This document shows, in pieces, positions 42,546 to 53,703 of a DNA stretch of 64,000 nt. Source of the stretch: Azonexaceae bacterium (lineage in GTDB: Bacteria; Pseudomonadota; Gammaproteobacteria; Burkholderiales; Rhodocyclaceae); contig JAAXVL010000004.1 in NCBI GenBank assembly GCA_013335535.1, positions 164,247 through 228,246 of the forward strand, read 5' to 3'. Positions within the stretch are counted from its first letter, which is position 1. Every line of letters begins with the position of its first letter. The position numbers and the translations under genes were made by a program. The notes below the pieces were generated by a model that did no database searches, was not told the origin of the DNA, and saw only the letters and a list, made by a program, of their open reading frames with translations.

Positions 42546-43801
42546 GTCTTTATCCGGGGTAGTTCGATGCGGGCAAGGGCGCCCCCTTCTTCGGGATTCA
42601 TCAGCGTCAAGGTGCCGCCGAGTTGCTCGACGGCGCTGCGCGTCAGCATCAGGCCGACGCCGCTGCCGCGTTCGTGCGCGGGAAAACTCTCCTGGCCGCC
42701 CAGTGCCAGCACCTGTTCGGGAAAGCCCGGGCCGCGGTCACGGATGTCGATGCAAAGATTGTCGGTGCACCAGCTAAGGCGGATTTCGAGCGGGATGGTC
42801 GTGGCATTGGCGGCGTTGTTGAGCAGGTTGAGTACGGCCTGTTCGAGTCGCGGGTCGGCAACGATCTCCGGCGCCTCGCCATCGCTGGCGATGATCAGTC
42901 GGCTGCTGGCTTGCGGGCGGGCGGCGTGCCAGTTCTGGCGCAGGTGGTCGAGCCAGCGATTGGCGGCCTGCAGCGAAGAGTTTTCCAGGCGCTCGGCCCC
43001 GGCCCGGCGCGACAGGCCGGTGACGATTTCCTTGCAGACAGCGATCTGCTGCAGGAGCAGCTTGAGATCGTCGCGAGCCGCCTCGTTCAACGTCCGGTCG
43101 TTGGCCAGTTCGCCGGCGAGCAGGGCCATGGTGCCGAGCGGCGTACCGAGTTCGTGGGCGGCACCGGCGGCCAGTGTGCCCATGGCCACTACCCGTTCAT
43201 CGCGCAGCCCCTGTTCGCGCGCGGTGGCCAGCTCGGCATCGCGTTGCCGAATGACGCGGGTGGTATGGACGATGATCCAGCCGATCATGACGGCCGAAAT
43301 GACAAAGATCAGCCACATGCCGCCCAGGTGCAGGCGCGTCGCACGCGTCGCGTCGGGCATCGGCAGCGGAACGAAATAGACCATCAGCAGCGAATAGGCG
43401 GCAATGGCGATAGCCGTGACGATGGCCACGCAACGCGCCGGCAAGGTTAGCGCAGCAACGGCGACCGGCGGCAAGAGAAGGGAAACGAGCGGGTTGGCGG
43501 CACCGCCGCTGAGAAAAACCACGGCGCTCAGCATGCCGACGTCGAACAGCAACTGGCTGAACAGTTCGTTGGCCGTGGCGGTTGCCGAGCGGGCCACCCG
43601 CCACTGGGCTGCGCCATTGAACAGCAAGGCAATGGCAATGATGCCGAGAAGCGGCGCCTGTGGCACAGGAATGTCGAGCAGGCCGGGACCGATCATGATC
43701 AGTTGGGCCAGTACGGCCAGCACCACCCAGCGACCGAGGACCAGGCGGCGCAGATTGGCCAGGTGGTCGGTATTCGCAGTCGTGCACGGGGTAAATGCCA
43801 T
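42542..43801 (-). CDS. regB: RegB/PrrB-family redox sensor kinase
   Basis: 419 residues with six membrane helices (about 25-175). The quinone-sensing loop is FLSGGAANPLVSLLLPP (family GGxxNPF). The H box is GAAHELGTPLGTMALLA, followed by the redox-active cysteine region QIAVCKEIVTGLSRR, then N box NLLNNAANAT and GSGVGLMLT. The NPL variant of the NPF motif is a mild deviation. The kinase reads membrane quinone redox state and phosphorylates RegA. Divergent from the cytochrome c4 gene, with a RegA-type box between them. Confidence 0.92.
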   Translation of the reverse strand: MAFTPCTTANTDHLANLRRLVLGRWVVLAVLAQLIMIGPGLLDIPVPQAPLLGIIAIALLFNGAAQWRVARSATATANELFSQLLFDVGMLSAVVFLSGGAANPLVSLLLPPVAVAALTLPARCVAIVTAIAIAAYSLLMVYFVPLPMPDATRATRLHLGGMWLIFVISAVMIGWIIVHTTRVIRQRDAELATAREQGLRDERVVAMGTLAAGAAHELGTPLGTMALLAGELANDRTLNEAARDDLKLLLQQIAVCKEIVTGLSRRAGAERLENSSLQAANRWLDHLRQNWHAARPQASSRLIIASDGEAPEIVADPRLEQAVLNLLNNAANATTIPLEIRLSWCTDNLCIDIRDRGPGFPEQVLALGGQESFPAHERGSGVGLMLTRSAVEQLGGTLTLMNPEEGGALARIELPRIKT

Positions 43802-43848
43802 GGGCCGAATTATGCGTGATTTGTGTCAATTTTCCGTAGCTCGAGAGG

Positions 43849-43864
43849 TGCGACAATTCGCCGC
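43849..43864. promoter_or_regulatory. RegA/PrrA-type box between regB and cytochrome c4
   Basis: TGCGACAATTCGCCGC fits YGCGRCR...GNCGC and is nearly identical to the box upstream of nosZ (one difference). It lies 24 bases before the cytochrome start and 48 before regB, consistent with control of both and autoregulation. Confidence 0.6.
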
Positions 43865-43887
43865 ATTGATCCTGGGAGTTGTCCTGC

Positions 43888-44550
43888 ATGCTGAATGCCC
43901 TGCGTTTGCCCCTCGTTCTTGCCGCACTTGCCATGAGCCTGTCGGCGTCTGCGGTCGACCTCGACAAAGGCAAGGAAATCAATGGCACCTGCGCCGCCTG
44001 CCACAGCGACAATGGCCAGGGCGGCAAGAAGGGCGAGTACCCGCGCATCGCAGGCCAGCAGGTCAAATACATCGAAAACCAGTTGAAGAACTTCCGTTCA
44101 CGGACACGGGTCAATATCCCGATGTTCCCCTACACCCAGGAGCGCGAACTGTCCGATGAAGACATCAAGGACATTGCCGCCTTTCTGACGCGCATTGAGC
44201 TGGATACCAAGATGCCGACCTACACCGGCAACGAGGATGCGTTGACCAAGCTGCTGATGGCCGAGAAGGTGATGATCATTCCGCGGGCCGAGGGCGATCT
44301 GGCCAATGGCGAAAAGCTCTACCAGAAACAGTGCGCCGCCTGCCACGGCAAGACCGGCAAGGGCCGCGGCATGTTCCCGATGCTCGTCGGGCAATACACC
44401 AATTATCTGCAGCGCCAGGTCGATCTCTACCTCAAGGGCGACCGGCCGCATGACGAGGAAGGGACCGTCGGTTTGCTCAATGCCCTCAAGCCGCAGGACA
44501 TTCAGGACATTTTGGCCTATCTGACGTCGATTCAGGAGCCGAAGGAATGA
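43888..44550 (+). CDS. Diheme cytochrome c4-type protein
   Basis: 220 residues from ATG 43888 (GGGAG upstream). Signal peptide LPLVLAALAMSLSASA. Two homologous domains, each with a heme site (CAACH about residue 36; CAACH about 150) and conserved YPRIAGQQVKYIENQLKNF and FPMLVGQYTNYLQRQVDLY segments typical of c4. Met axial candidates are in NIPMFPY and GRGMFPM. Carries electrons to terminal reductases or oxidases at the periplasmic membrane face. Overlaps the next gene by four bases. Confidence 0.9.
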   Translation: MLNALRLPLVLAALAMSLSASAVDLDKGKEINGTCAACHSDNGQGGKKGEYPRIAGQQVKYIENQLKNFRSRTRVNIPMFPYTQERELSDEDIKDIAAFLTRIELDTKMPTYTGNEDALTKLLMAEKVMIIPRAEGDLANGEKLYQKQCAACHGKTGKGRGMFPMLVGQYTNYLQRQVDLYLKGDRPHDEEGTVGLLNALKPQDIQDILAYLTSIQEPKE

Positions 44551-44882
44551 AACGCCTTGCCCTGCCGTTGCTGACCATGCTGCTTGCTTCCGCGGCCATC
44601 GCCCACGGTCACCCCGGACCAGTCGACGACAGCATGCCCGATGCGCAGCGCATCCGCTTCTGCGAACGCGTCCGCGATCACGCCCTGCAGGCTTTTTACA
44701 ATCGTGACAAGGGCCGGCCGATGAAACTGTTCGACGAAGATGGCAGTGACGGCGCGCGCATCACCAATCACATCATCCGGCGCATCTACGACGAGCCGCA
44801 GATTTCCAGCCCGAAAAAGGCCGAAACCTTTGGTCGGGCGACCTGCAATGAAATGATGGGGACGCGGGGCGCCGAGGAATAA
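44547..44882 (+). CDS. Small secreted protein of unknown function
   Basis: 111 residues with a signal peptide (LALPLLTMLLASAAIAHG). The mature part has two Cys (FCERVRD; ATCNEMMG) that could form a disulfide, and many charged residues. I do not recognise a family. Translationally coupled to the cytochrome c4 gene by a four-base overlap, so probably a periplasmic partner of that cytochrome. Confidence 0.65.
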   Translation: MKRLALPLLTMLLASAAIAHGHPGPVDDSMPDAQRIRFCERVRDHALQAFYNRDKGRPMKLFDEDGSDGARITNHIIRRIYDEPQISSPKKAETFGRATCNEMMGTRGAEE

Positions 44883-44907
44883 GCCGCAGCGGGCCGTGTC
44901 CTGCCGC

Positions 44908-47900
44908 TCAGGCGCTCGGTTCGGCCTGGGGCGTACGGGCCTGTCGGATGGATTCAAGCAAATGCTGCATGCTCCGTTCTGCCTCCGCGAGTAAGGCTTC
45001 CGACACAGGAGCGCTACTCTCTGGCTGAGTTTCCTCCTGGAGCCGGGCGGCCAGTTGGCGGAGCTGGCCAGCGCCGATGGTCGCCGCAATCCCCTTCAGC
45101 GAGTGGGCCAGACGGTTGGCGCTGAGCAGGTCCTTGCGCATCAGGTGGCCGCGCAAAGTGTCGATATCCCGGCCGTGCAACTCGGCAAACATGCCGAGCA
45201 GCCTTATATAGTGGCTGGCGTTCTGACTGACAAAAACCAGGCCGCTCGCAACATCCAGCTCAGGAATTTGGGATAGGTGGGCAATCGTTGCCGATACGTC
45301 ATCGCCCCCATCGCCTGTTTTTGCCTGTGTCGATTGCTCGGTGTCCGCAAGCGGGTGGGGCGCAGTTTTGGGCAGCCAGCGGAGCAGGGTGGTGAACAGC
45401 AGGCCGGGATCGACCGGTTTGGCGACGAAGTCATTCATTCCGGCGGCCAGACAGAGGCGTCTGTCCTCATCGAAGGCGTTGGCCGTCATGGCCAGGATCG
45501 GTCTGTCCTCCCAGCCGGCCAGTGAACGTAGGGCGCGGGTGGCTTCGAGCCCATCCATCTCCGGCATCTGGATATCCATCAAGACCAGGTCATAGGCCGT
45601 GCTACGGGCCAGGTCGACGGCCTCGCGTCCATTGTTGGCGATATCGACACGCATGTCGGCCGAACGGAGCAGTTCCAGCGCTACCTCCTGATTGATCAGG
45701 TTGTCTTCGGCCAGCAGCAGGCGCGCTCCGCCATGTTGCCGGCGCAGCTCAGCTTCGGCGTTGGTGCAGATCGTTGAAGGTTGGCGGTTGGGCAGCTTGG
45801 CGTAGCCACGGCGGACCCGGGCGGTGAACCAGAAAGTGCTGCCTTCCCCAAGCTCGCTTTCGACCCCCGCCTCCCCCCCCATCAGTCGGGCCAGGCGACG
45901 GGTGATCGCCAGGCCGAGGCCGGTGCCCCCGTATTTTCGGGTCGTCGTCACGTCGGCCTGCTCAAAAGCCTGGAACAACTGGGGCAGTTTGTCGGCAGGA
46001 ATGCCGATACCGGTATCGGTGACTTCAAAACGTATCAGCAGATTGCCGTCATTTTCCTCGAGCAGACGGGCGCGCAAGGTGACCGAGCCGTGTTCGGTAA
46101 ATTTGATGGCATTACTGGCATAGTTGAGCAGAGCCTGGCGCAGTCGTGTCGGATCACCATGCAGACAGTTTGGAACGCCCGTGCTGTCAGAGCTGATGCT
46201 CAGGCCCTTGCTGCGCGCCGAGTCGCCGATCAGCGAGCAGACGTGGTCGAGCACATCGGCAATTATGAAATCGGCTTCTTCCAGCTGAAGGCGCCCTGCT
46301 TCGATCTTGGAGATGTCGAGAATGTCGTTGATCACCGAGAGCAGGTGGCGCGAGGCTGCACCGATCTTGGTCAGGCGTTCTTCCTGGCGCGCATTGGGCG
46401 ATTCGCGCATGAGCAGGTGAGTGATGCCGATAATGGCATTCATCGGCGTCCGGATTTCGTGGCTCATATTGGCCAGGAAGGCGCTCTTCGCCAGATTGGC
46501 CGCCTCGGCCTGACTCTTGGCCAGACTCAATTCTTCGGTACGTGATACAACCAGTTCTTCGAGGTGAAGGCGGTGCTGTTCCAGTTCCCGCGCAATCTGT
46601 TTTTTCTCGCTGATATCCTGCTTGACTGCAACATAGTGGCTGATTTCGCCATGCTCCTGACGCAGCGGCGAGATGATGGCGTGTTCCGTAAATGTACTGC
46701 CGTCCTTGCGCTTGTTTTCGAATTCGCCGGTCCAGATGTCGCCCGCCTTCAGGGTGCGCCAAAGCGCACCATAGCGTTCGACCGGGGTCTGCCCTGACTG
46801 CAGAATGCGCGGGTTCTGGCCGATGATTTCGTCGCGACTGTAGCCGGTCGTTCGCACAAAGGCTTCATTGACGTATTCGATCCGGCCACCCAGGTCGGTG
46901 ATGATGATGCTGTCGGGACTCTGTTCAACGGCCAGCGAGAGTTTGCGCAATTGATCTTCGGCGAGCTTGCGTTCGGTAATGTCATGAACGATCGAATAGA
47001 GAAACTCACGGCCCCCGAAGGTGATCGGTCCGCTGAAGGACTCAACGTCGCGAATCGAGCCATCGGCACGACGGTGCCTGAAGAAAAAATGCACCCGCTG
47101 GGCTGCCCTGGCCTTTTGAATCTCTACGGCAATTTCTTCCGGGCTCTGCGTATTGATACGGGAGATATGCATGCCGACCAATTCGTCGCGTGACCATCCA
47201 TAAAAGCGGATGGCGGCGGGATTGGCATCGATGATAGCCCCGCTGGCCGGATCGATGATCAGCATCACCGAGTGGGCATTGTCAAAAATGCTGTGGTAAC
47301 GGGCTTCGCTTTGTTCAAGGGCATTGTTCTTGGCACGAATTTCCGCAGTCTGTGCCTCGACCTTGCGCTGAATATTCATGTTCCGGCCGCTCATGCCAAG
47401 CATCAGCATTTGCAGCAGACTGGCGAACATCAGCCCGGCGATGCCAACGGTCCATGAAACCCACTGTATTCGTTCCTGAAAATAGACTTCGGTGGGCGCA
47501 ACAAGCACTTTCCAGCTCCGGTCACCAAAGTCCAGCGTCGTCGTCCGTTGCCATTCAATGAGGCTTTGCCCCTGATTGCCGGGTGAGCTGTAAAGGGTCT
47601 GGCGCTCACTATCTGCCGCCGGATCGATCAGCCTGAAATTGATGCCGGCCGGCAGGTGGCCGCGGGTGGCAATTTCAACCAGTTCATCTACCTTGACGAC
47701 GAGCACGGCGAAACCCTGGAGATCGCCTTGCTCGGTTGCCGCATCTTGGTTCTGCCGCGCATAGAGCGGCGCCAGGGCAAGTACGCCCAGTCGAGCCTGT
47801 TCTTCCTGGACCAGGTGCAATGGCGCCGTTACCGCGATGGCCCTGGCGTTGATGGCTCTTTCGATGGCGTCGTGGCGCATCGGTTCAGTGTTGATGTCAA

Positions 47901-48936
47901 AGCCGAGCGCAGCTATGTTGGTGGCCTGCGGAGCAATGAAACCGACCGGGACATAGTGGGTTTTGTCGCTGGCGCGAACGCGTTCTTCTTTGCTGTTGCG
48001 TTCGGTAATCTGGTAATCATGAAGGCCGGTTAGCTCGGCAAAACGCTGTTCAAAAGCGGGGCGTTGGCTATGCGCAACGTAAGGATTGAAGCTGAGCGCA
48101 AAGATGTCCGGGTTGTCCTTGAGGGTGGCTGTGGTGAAGTACTCGAACTGTTGCGGCGTGATGTCCGGCGTCACGGCGATGAAACGACGTAGCGCGCGCA
48201 GTGCCTCACCATGGGCGATCAGGCGGTTGCTGATCGCCGTTCCCAGTGCCTCGCTCTGCGATTCCAGTTCGGCGCTGTTCCTTTCCCGTTCCCAGTGGGC
48301 GACACCAAAAAGGCTGCCGCCGACGACGACCAGAGTCAGGATCATCGGCATCAGGATTTGGCGACGACGCTCTTGCCAGAGTTTGTCGCCGTGCTTGAGC
48401 ACGCACAGCGCGAGGGGCGCGCCAATCACGGTGCCTAGCGAATCGCCGATGTACCAGGTCCACCAGGTAAAGGCGAAAGATGATTTTTCGAGGAGCCCCA
48501 GGCTGCTGAGTACCGATACCCCGATCGTCGGCGCCGTCATGCAGGCGATTGGGCCGCCAAGCATCAGGAAAAACAGGGTGCCGCGTTCGCCATCGAGCGT
48601 TTGCCAGGTATTGCCCTGAAAGCGGGTGATCAGTGAGCCGGCTATCCAGGCTTGCAATGTTGCGCCGCTGGCGATGGACAGTCCGAGGACCAGGCCGGTC
48701 AGGCCGTCACCACCAATTAACCAGGTGTGGCTGGTGTTCAGTACCAGCGAACCCAGCCAGATGCCGGGGAGCACAAGGCGGCCGCGGACGAGGAGATAAG
48801 CCAGCGCCAGGCCGGCCGCGGGGAAAGCCGGACTGACATAGCCGGGCGGGAGGGCCAGCGTCAATCCGAGTGCGCCAAGCAGGAGATAGCTCAGCGCGAC
48901 AGTCAAGATGACTGATGTTCGGTGACCTGCGTTCAT
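44908..48936 (-). CDS. Hybrid sensor histidine kinase (MASE1-CHASE-PAS-PAS-HisKA-HATPase-REC-HPt)
   Basis: 1342 residues. MASE1-type membrane region (about 1-210: [19 protein letters not shown]), then a periplasmic CHASE domain (about 235-420: [33 protein letters not shown]), one further helix, two PAS domains ([16 protein letters not shown] and [18 protein letters not shown]). His[22 protein letters not shown] box [22 protein letters not shown], receiver with [13 protein letters not shown] and C-terminal HPt with the histidine in [15 protein letters not shown] self-contained phosphorelay whose output regulator is not adjacent. Monocistronic-looking. Confidence 0.92.
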   Translation of the reverse strand: MNAGHRTSVILTVALSYLLLGALGLTLALPPGYVSPAFPAAGLALAYLLVRGRLVLPGIWLGSLVLNTSHTWLIGGDGLTGLVLGLSIASGATLQAWIAGSLITRFQGNTWQTLDGERGTLFFLMLGGPIACMTAPTIGVSVLSSLGLLEKSSFAFTWWTWYIGDSLGTVIGAPLALCVLKHGDKLWQERRRQILMPMILTLVVVGGSLFGVAHWERERNSAELESQSEALGTAISNRLIAHGEALRALRRFIAVTPDITPQQFEYFTTATLKDNPDIFALSFNPYVAHSQRPAFEQRFAELTGLHDYQITERNSKEERVRASDKTHYVPVGFIAPQATNIAALGFDINTEPMRHDAIERAINARAIAVTAPLHLVQEEQARLGVLALAPLYARQNQDAATEQGDLQGFAVLVVKVDELVEIATRGHLPAGINFRLIDPAADSERQTLYSSPGNQGQSLIEWQRTTTLDFGDRSWKVLVAPTEVYFQERIQWVSWTVGIAGLMFASLLQMLMLGMSGRNMNIQRKVEAQTAEIRAKNNALEQSEARYHSIFDNAHSVMLIIDPASGAIIDANPAAIRFYGWSRDELVGMHISRINTQSPEEIAVEIQKARAAQRVHFFFRHRRADGSIRDVESFSGPITFGGREFLYSIVHDITERKLAEDQLRKLSLAVEQSPDSIIITDLGGRIEYVNEAFVRTTGYSRDEIIGQNPRILQSGQTPVERYGALWRTLKAGDIWTGEFENKRKDGSTFTEHAIISPLRQEHGEISHYVAVKQDISEKKQIARELEQHRLHLEELVVSRTEELSLAKSQAEAANLAKSAFLANMSHEIRTPMNAIIGITHLLMRESPNARQEERLTKIGAASRHLLSVINDILDISKIEAGRLQLEEADFIIADVLDHVCSLIGDSARSKGLSISSDSTGVPNCLHGDPTRLRQALLNYASNAIKFTEHGSVTLRARLLEENDGNLLIRFEVTDTGIGIPADKLPQLFQAFEQADVTTTRKYGGTGLGLAITRRLARLMGGEAGVESELGEGSTFWFTARVRRGYAKLPNRQPSTICTNAEAELRRQHGGARLLLAEDNLINQEVALELLRSADMRVDIANNGREAVDLARSTAYDLVLMDIQMPEMDGLEATRALRSLAGWEDRPILAMTANAFDEDRRLCLAAGMNDFVAKPVDPGLLFTTLLRWLPKTAPHPLADTEQSTQAKTGDGGDDVSATIAHLSQIPELDVASGLVFVSQNASHYIRLLGMFAELHGRDIDTLRGHLMRKDLLSANRLAHSLKGIAATIGAGQLRQLAARLQEETQPESSAPVSEALLAEAERSMQHLLESIRQARTPQAEPSA

Positions 48937-49054
48937 TACGATGGCCTCTCCCTTGGCAATTCCGGGTGGGGCCTGGTTATCGGCTTAGTTAGCCCCTCCG
49001 CCGATTTTCCGCCAAAGAGTCCCATTTGTCATCTTTGGCTGAGGCTGTCGTTCG

Positions 49055-49603
49055 TTAGAGCAGGAAAGGGATAAACCGTTTGGTTTGCTGCATGTAAGCC
49101 GCGTAGGATTCGCCGAAATAAGCTAGGCATTCGCGCTCGTCGGTAACAGCGGTCAGCCAAAGCGAAAACGAAGCGATGCCGGCGATGATCGTGCCGATCA
49201 TGCTGGGGTCCTGGAAATAGGCACCCCAGGCCAGGGCCAGCAAAGACGAGTACATCGGATGGCGGATGTAGCCAAAGATGCCGTGTGACACCAGTTGCGT
49301 CGTTTTTTCGAATTCGTAGAACGAGCCGTCATCGCGTTTGGCATTGGCGGCGCCATGGCGGGTCAGCGTGCGTGCCCCGGCGATGACCAGGAACATGCTG
49401 AGCAGCATTAACATCCACGAGGTAAATTGGTGGGGCGAGTAAGGGTCTTCGCCCCACACTGCGTGGTTCAGCACGATCAGCCCGAGAATGGCTTCCCAGG
49501 CGAAGAATCGGTAAAAGCCATGGCTGCCCGGCTTGAGCAGGGCTTTACGGGAGAGCCAGATGATGATGCCGGAGCCGCCGATGAAGGTAATAAGTTCGTT
49601 CAT
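49055..49603 (-). CDS. Isoprenylcysteine carboxyl methyltransferase-like membrane protein
   Basis: 182 residues, five or so helices. The C-terminal half has the PEMT/ICMT fold signature QLVSHGIFGYIRHPMYSSLLALAWG and DERECLAYFGESYAAYMQQTKRFIPFL, which binds SAM in this family. Substrate unknown; bacterial homologues methylate lipids or sulfhydryls or are NnrU-like. One base separates it from apeB, with which it is probably co-transcribed. Confidence 0.8.
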   Translation of the reverse strand: MNELITFIGGSGIIIWLSRKALLKPGSHGFYRFFAWEAILGLIVLNHAVWGEDPYSPHQFTSWMLMLLSMFLVIAGARTLTRHGAANAKRDDGSFYEFEKTTQLVSHGIFGYIRHPMYSSLLALAWGAYFQDPSMIGTIIAGIASFSLWLTAVTDERECLAYFGESYAAYMQQTKRFIPFLL

Positions 49604-49604
49604 G

Positions 49605-50909
49605 TCAGTTCGAGAATGAGGCCGTGAGGGCAGAGATCATGTAGCCGTGGTCGAGGACCCCGGCACTTTCGCGAATGCTGTGCATGGCCCACATCGGCGA
49701 GCCGACGTCGACGCTGGGGATGCCCAGGCGTGAGGCGACAATGGGGCCGATGGTGCTGCCGCAGCCGAGGTCAGTACGGTGGGCGTATTGCTGGCAGGGC
49801 ACGCCGGCCTTGACGCAGATGGCCATGAAGCGGGCGGCTGTCTCGGCGCTGGTGCTGTAGCGCTGGTTGGCGTTGCTCTTGATGACCGGGCCGGCATTGA
49901 CCAGCGCATGGTGACAGGGTTCGTAGGCGGCAGGGAAATTGGGGTGCCAACCGTGTGCCATGTCGGCGCTGATGAAAAAGCTCTGCGCCAGCATTCGGTG
50001 CTGGTCTTCGCTATCGAGGCAGGCGCTGGCGGCCAGGCGGCTGACGACATCGCTGACGAAGCTGCCGCCGGCGCCGGTGGCGCTCTCGCTGCCAACTTCC
50101 TCGTGGTCGAAGAAGGCGCACAGACAGGTGGCAGCCGGTTCGCTGGTGGCGAGCAGGGCGCTCAGCGCGGCGTGGCAGGAGGCCAGGTTATCGAGCTGGC
50201 TGTTGGCGACGAACTCACGGTCCACGCCCCAAAAGGCGCCTTTTTGCGTGTCGTAGGCATTGAGTTCCCAGGTCAGCAGGTCGCCCGGCTCGACCCCGAG
50301 GGCGGCGGCGATGGGCTGGCGGAAGCGCGCTTCCGCCTTCATGCCGTCTTCGGAAACGCCGAGCATCAAGGGCAGTTCGGTCTGCTTGTTGAATTTGAGG
50401 CCGTTTTCATTGACCTCGCGATTCATGTGGATGGCTAGGTTGGGCAGGCGGAGCAGTGGGTCGGTAAAACGCACCAGGCGTGATGCGAAGCCACCCGGCA
50501 CGCGGACATTGACGCGCCCGGCCAGCGACAGGTCGCGGTCGGCAAAGGTCGCGAGGATGGGACCGCCATAAACTTCGACGCCAAGGCGCACCATGCCGGC
50601 GGCGTCTTCGGCCGGCTTCGGCTTGAGACGCAGGCCCGGTGAATCGGTGTGGGCGCCGATCAGGCGCAGGCCGGTCGTTGCTGCCGGCTGACTACCGACG
50701 ATGAAAGCGATGATCGATGAACCGCCGCGCACGACGTAGCGGCGGTCACCGGCGCTCAGCGCCCAGCGCTCGGACTCTTCAAGCCGGCTAAAGCCGGCTG
50801 CGTTTAGTCGCGCTTCGCAGGTCTGGACAGCATGCCAGGGACTGGGGCTGGCGTCGATGAAATCGAGCAGATCCTGCGCCTGGGCGCGGGTGGCGGCGGG
50901 AATGTTCAT
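49605..50909 (-). CDS. apeB: M18 family aminopeptidase
   Basis: 434 residues, full length for M18. Metal-site motifs GAHTDSPGLRLKPKP, DLGCGSTIGP and FFDHEEVGSESATGAGG, with active-site HHALVNAGPVIKSNANQRYST. Removes N-terminal acidic residues from peptides in the cytoplasm as a dodecamer with two zinc ions. Its start overlaps the hydrolase stop by four bases. Confidence 0.95.
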   Translation of the reverse strand: MNIPAATRAQAQDLLDFIDASPSPWHAVQTCEARLNAAGFSRLEESERWALSAGDRRYVVRGGSSIIAFIVGSQPAATTGLRLIGAHTDSPGLRLKPKPAEDAAGMVRLGVEVYGGPILATFADRDLSLAGRVNVRVPGGFASRLVRFTDPLLRLPNLAIHMNREVNENGLKFNKQTELPLMLGVSEDGMKAEARFRQPIAAALGVEPGDLLTWELNAYDTQKGAFWGVDREFVANSQLDNLASCHAALSALLATSEPAATCLCAFFDHEEVGSESATGAGGSFVSDVVSRLAASACLDSEDQHRMLAQSFFISADMAHGWHPNFPAAYEPCHHALVNAGPVIKSNANQRYSTSAETAARFMAICVKAGVPCQQYAHRTDLGCGSTIGPIVASRLGIPSVDVGSPMWAMHSIRESAGVLDHGYMISALTASFSN

Positions 50910-51790
50910 GGTTTATTGAGTTTGAGCAATTCGATCAACTGTCGGGCAACGCGTTCATCATAAAGCATGGCGATGTGTCCGACTGCGGGCAGTTCGACAT
51001 CCCGCGCGCCGGGCAGGCGCTGGTTGTCCTGCGGCATGACGTAGTTGTCGTAGGCATTGCGCAGGCTGACGGCAGGAATCTTGATGGGTTCGGTCGCCAT
51101 GTCGCGCAGCCAGAGCGAACCAGGCGTCATTTCACGCGAATTCTGGCCGAAACCGATTTTGCTCAGGACGCTACCGGCGTGCGGTGTGGCCAGCGTGAAC
51201 AAGCGGTCGACGCGCTCGATGCCGTGGCGGGCCAGATAGGAACGGCAGATCAGCCCGCCCATGCTGTGTGCGACGAGGGTTACCTGCTTGCTGCCGGTGT
51301 CGGCGCAGACTTCCTCGATACGCCGGGTCAGGAGCGGCACCAGCTTGCCCATGCTGGTGTAGGGCGGCGCCAGGCTGACCGTGGCGACGCTGTAGCCTGC
51401 TGCTTCGAGGCGACGACGGAGCAGCCACCAGACACCACGGCTGCAGCCGTAGCCATGGACGAGCAGGATCGGCTTCTGGCCGGGGAGCAGGCGGTCGGCT
51501 GGCATCCACAGGCGCTCGAAGGGGATGACGAGCAGGAAGGTGAGCAGGAAGGCGAAATATTCGCCTGCCATAAAAGCGAAGCGCTTGCCGAAACCGAGTG
51601 CGGGGGCCGGCGAGGCGAAGTTCATGCCAAAGAACCAGGTTGTGGCATTCATCCAGAAGCGCAGGCCGAGCAGGCAGTTGATGGCGCCGATAGTGGCCAG
51701 CGGCCAGTCGAGGTGCATAAAATGGCGGCCGATATAGAGATAGCCGCTGATTTCGAGGGCGAGCCAGATGAGTAGCGAGATGGGTACCAT
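50906..51790 (-). CDS. Alpha/beta hydrolase (lipase/esterase-like)
   Basis: 294 residues. Three N-terminal membrane helices (about 4-22, 29-50, 65-85) precede an alpha/beta hydrolase domain: oxyanion region PILLVHGYGCSRGVWW, nucleophile elbow VAHSMGGLICRSYLA, and His in ELPAVGHIAMLYDE. Resembles membrane-tethered triacylglycerol lipase-like proteins. The substrate is not predictable. Confidence 0.85.
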   Translation of the reverse strand: MVPISLLIWLALEISGYLYIGRHFMHLDWPLATIGAINCLLGLRFWMNATTWFFGMNFASPAPALGFGKRFAFMAGEYFAFLLTFLLVIPFERLWMPADRLLPGQKPILLVHGYGCSRGVWWLLRRRLEAAGYSVATVSLAPPYTSMGKLVPLLTRRIEEVCADTGSKQVTLVAHSMGGLICRSYLARHGIERVDRLFTLATPHAGSVLSKIGFGQNSREMTPGSLWLRDMATEPIKIPAVSLRNAYDNYVMPQDNQRLPGARDVELPAVGHIAMLYDERVARQLIELLKLNKP

Positions 51791-51797
51791 GCCGGGT

Positions 51798-52514
51798 TCA
51801 GGCCGCTTCGGCGTCAGGCTTGGGCAGCCACAGGCAGGCGCCTTTGGATTCCTTGTTGATGGCGGCCAGTACCTGTTCGTGTTCTGTTAATTCTTCGGGC
51901 GAGGCGCGGCGCACGCTGAGCGGCTTACGCTCACGGACCAGGCCATCGGCGCCGATGTTCGGGCGCGGCGCGGCATCGGGTTCGATCATCAGCGAGTTCT
52001 GGCCGCGGGTCATGGCCAGGAAGACTTCGGCCAGCAGTTCGGTGTCGAGCAGGGCGCCGTGCAGGGTGCGGCTAGAGTTGTCGATTTCGTAGCGTTCGCA
52101 TAGCGCGTCGAGGCTGTTGCGCTTGCCGGGGTGGAGTTCCTTGGCCATGCGCAGGGTGTCGGTGACCTTGCCGCAGATGGTGCCGACCGGCACACGGCCG
52201 AGGCGGTCGAGTTCGGCGTTGAGGAAGCCGATGTCGAAAGGCGCGTTGTGGATGATCAGTTCGGCGCCGTTGATGAATTCCAGAAACTCGTCGGCGATGT
52301 CGGCGAATTTCGGCTTGTCGGCCAGGAATTCAAGCGTGATGCCGTGCACTGCCTGGGCGCCTTCGTCGATTTCGCGTTCCGGGTTGAGGTACTTGTGCAG
52401 GTGGTGGCCGGTGAAGCGGCGGTTCACCATCTCGATGCAGGCGACTTCGATGATGCGGTGGCCCGAGCGGGGGTCGAGACCGGTGGTTTCGGTGTCGAGG
52501 ACGATCTGTCTCAT
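51798..52514 (-). CDS. dnaQ: DNA polymerase III epsilon subunit (3'-5' proofreading exonuclease)
   Basis: 238 residues. Exo[21 protein letters not shown] (catalytic Asp and Glu), Exo[16 protein letters not shown], ExoIII with [15 protein letters not shown]. The C-terminal tail ending [11 protein letters not shown] is where the alpha subunit binds in the family. Overlaps rnhA by four bases, the common betaproteobacterial rnhA-dnaQ pairing. Confidence 0.96.
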   Translation of the reverse strand: MRQIVLDTETTGLDPRSGHRIIEVACIEMVNRRFTGHHLHKYLNPEREIDEGAQAVHGITLEFLADKPKFADIADEFLEFINGAELIIHNAPFDIGFLNAELDRLGRVPVGTICGKVTDTLRMAKELHPGKRNSLDALCERYEIDNSSRTLHGALLDTELLAEVFLAMTRGQNSLMIEPDAAPRPNIGADGLVRERKPLSVRRASPEELTEHEQVLAAINKESKGACLWLPKPDAEAA

Positions 52515-52987
52515 GCTGCTTCCCTGTTTCTCAATTCATCAATGCCGCGATTGGCCAGGGCATCGGCCCTTTCGTTTTCAGGGTGACCGGCGTGGCCCTT
52601 GACCCAGATCCATTCGAGCTTGTGCCGACGGACCTGGGCGTCGAGTAGTTGCCACAGGTCGGCATTCTTGACCGGCTTCTTGTCGGCGGTTTTCCAGCCG
52701 TTTTTCTTCCAGCCGTGAATCCACTCGTTGATGCCCTTCATGACGTACTGCGAGTCGGTGTAGATCTTGCCGCCAATCGGACGCTTCAGGGCCTCGATGG
52801 CGCGAATGGCGGCGGTCAGTTCCATGCGGTTGTTGGTCGTTTCCTTCTCGCCGCCCCACAGTTCCTTCTCGTGCTGACCAAGGCGCAGGATGGCGCCCCA
52901 GCCGCCAGGGCCGGGATTGCCCTTGCAGGCACCATCGGTAAATATTTCAACGATTTCGTCAGCGGCCATGGCCTTCCTTTTGGGCAA
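52511..52987 (-). CDS. rnhA: Ribonuclease HI
   Basis: 158 residues. Catalytic acidic residues visible in [43 protein letters not shown] and the C-terminal [15 protein letters not shown]. Degrades the RNA strand of RNA:DNA hybrids. Its first 29 bases overlap the end of the methyltransferase gene, and its end overlaps dnaQ. Confidence 0.96.
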   Translation of the reverse strand: MPKRKAMAADEIVEIFTDGACKGNPGPGGWGAILRLGQHEKELWGGEKETTNNRMELTAAIRAIEALKRPIGGKIYTDSQYVMKGINEWIHGWKKNGWKTADKKPVKNADLWQLLDAQVRRHKLEWIWVKGHAGHPENERADALANRGIDELRNREAA

Positions 52988-53675
52988 TCGGGCGCAGCGC
53001 CTTGGCGCGCACAGACTTGTTTCGCCAGTTGGGGGTAATCAGGTGCATGCCGTGCACGCGCTTGATGGCGCGCAGCACGTACACACCGCCGGAAAAGTGC
53101 CACCAGCGGTTGCCGGCTGTTTCGAAGAATTGCCAGCGTTGCACCCATTTGAGTTGTTCGACCGGCGGGATGTAACAGCCGAACTGGCCGCGGTCGACTT
53201 CAAAACTGAGTAATTTTAACCAATCCTTGAGGCGGTTTTGCGACAGGTAGCTGCCATTCCAGGGAAATTCGCCGCTGCGGTCGAATTTTCGTTTCAGCCC
53301 CCACAGCGACAACGGGTTGAATCCGATGATGATGACCTGTCCCTCGGGAATCAGGATGCGCTCGACTTCGCGCAATATCTGGTGCGGCTCGTCACTGAAT
53401 TCGAGTACATGCGGCAGGATGACGAGGTCAGTGCTGAGTGAGGCGAAGGGCAGGGCAGCGCAGTTGCAGAGCATGTCGACCGCACCGTATTCGCCGGCCT
53501 TGAGGCGCAGCGGAATGCGGCTGCCACGCAGGAATTCGCCCTGCGGAAGGCCGAGTTGCAGAGCATGGAAACCGAACACATCGGCAACGGCGGCATCGAT
53601 CTGGCTCTGTTCCCAGTCGAGCACATAGCGGCCGGCTGCGGTCGCCAGCCAGGCGTCGAGCCCGGGAATTGACAT
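52959..53675 (-). CDS. Class I SAM-dependent methyltransferase
   Basis: 238 residues if started at ATG 53675 (MSIPGLDAW), chosen because earlier in-frame ATGs (53723, 53741) lie inside the divergent gloB gene. Motifs: ALQLGLPQ near the SAM Gly-rich loop position, acidic residue in [34 protein letters not shown] and [15 protein letters not shown]. It belongs to the family found between gloB and rnhA in many betaproteobacteria. Substrate unknown. Confidence 0.85.
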   Translation of the reverse strand: MSIPGLDAWLATAAGRYVLDWEQSQIDAAVADVFGFHALQLGLPQGEFLRGSRIPLRLKAGEYGAVDMLCNCAALPFASLSTDLVILPHVLEFSDEPHQILREVERILIPEGQVIIIGFNPLSLWGLKRKFDRSGEFPWNGSYLSQNRLKDWLKLLSFEVDRGQFGCYIPPVEQLKWVQRWQFFETAGNRWWHFSGGVYVLRAIKRVHGMHLITPNWRNKSVRAKALRPIAQKEGHGR

Positions 53676-53703
53676 CCGGGGCGCTGCGCTCGATAGTTCC
53701 GGT

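Noticed and set aside
44908..48936. Cytochrome c4 neighbour kinase as an MCP or cyclase
   Set aside because: HisKA, HATPase, receiver and HPt motifs are all present, so it is a hybrid histidine kinase.
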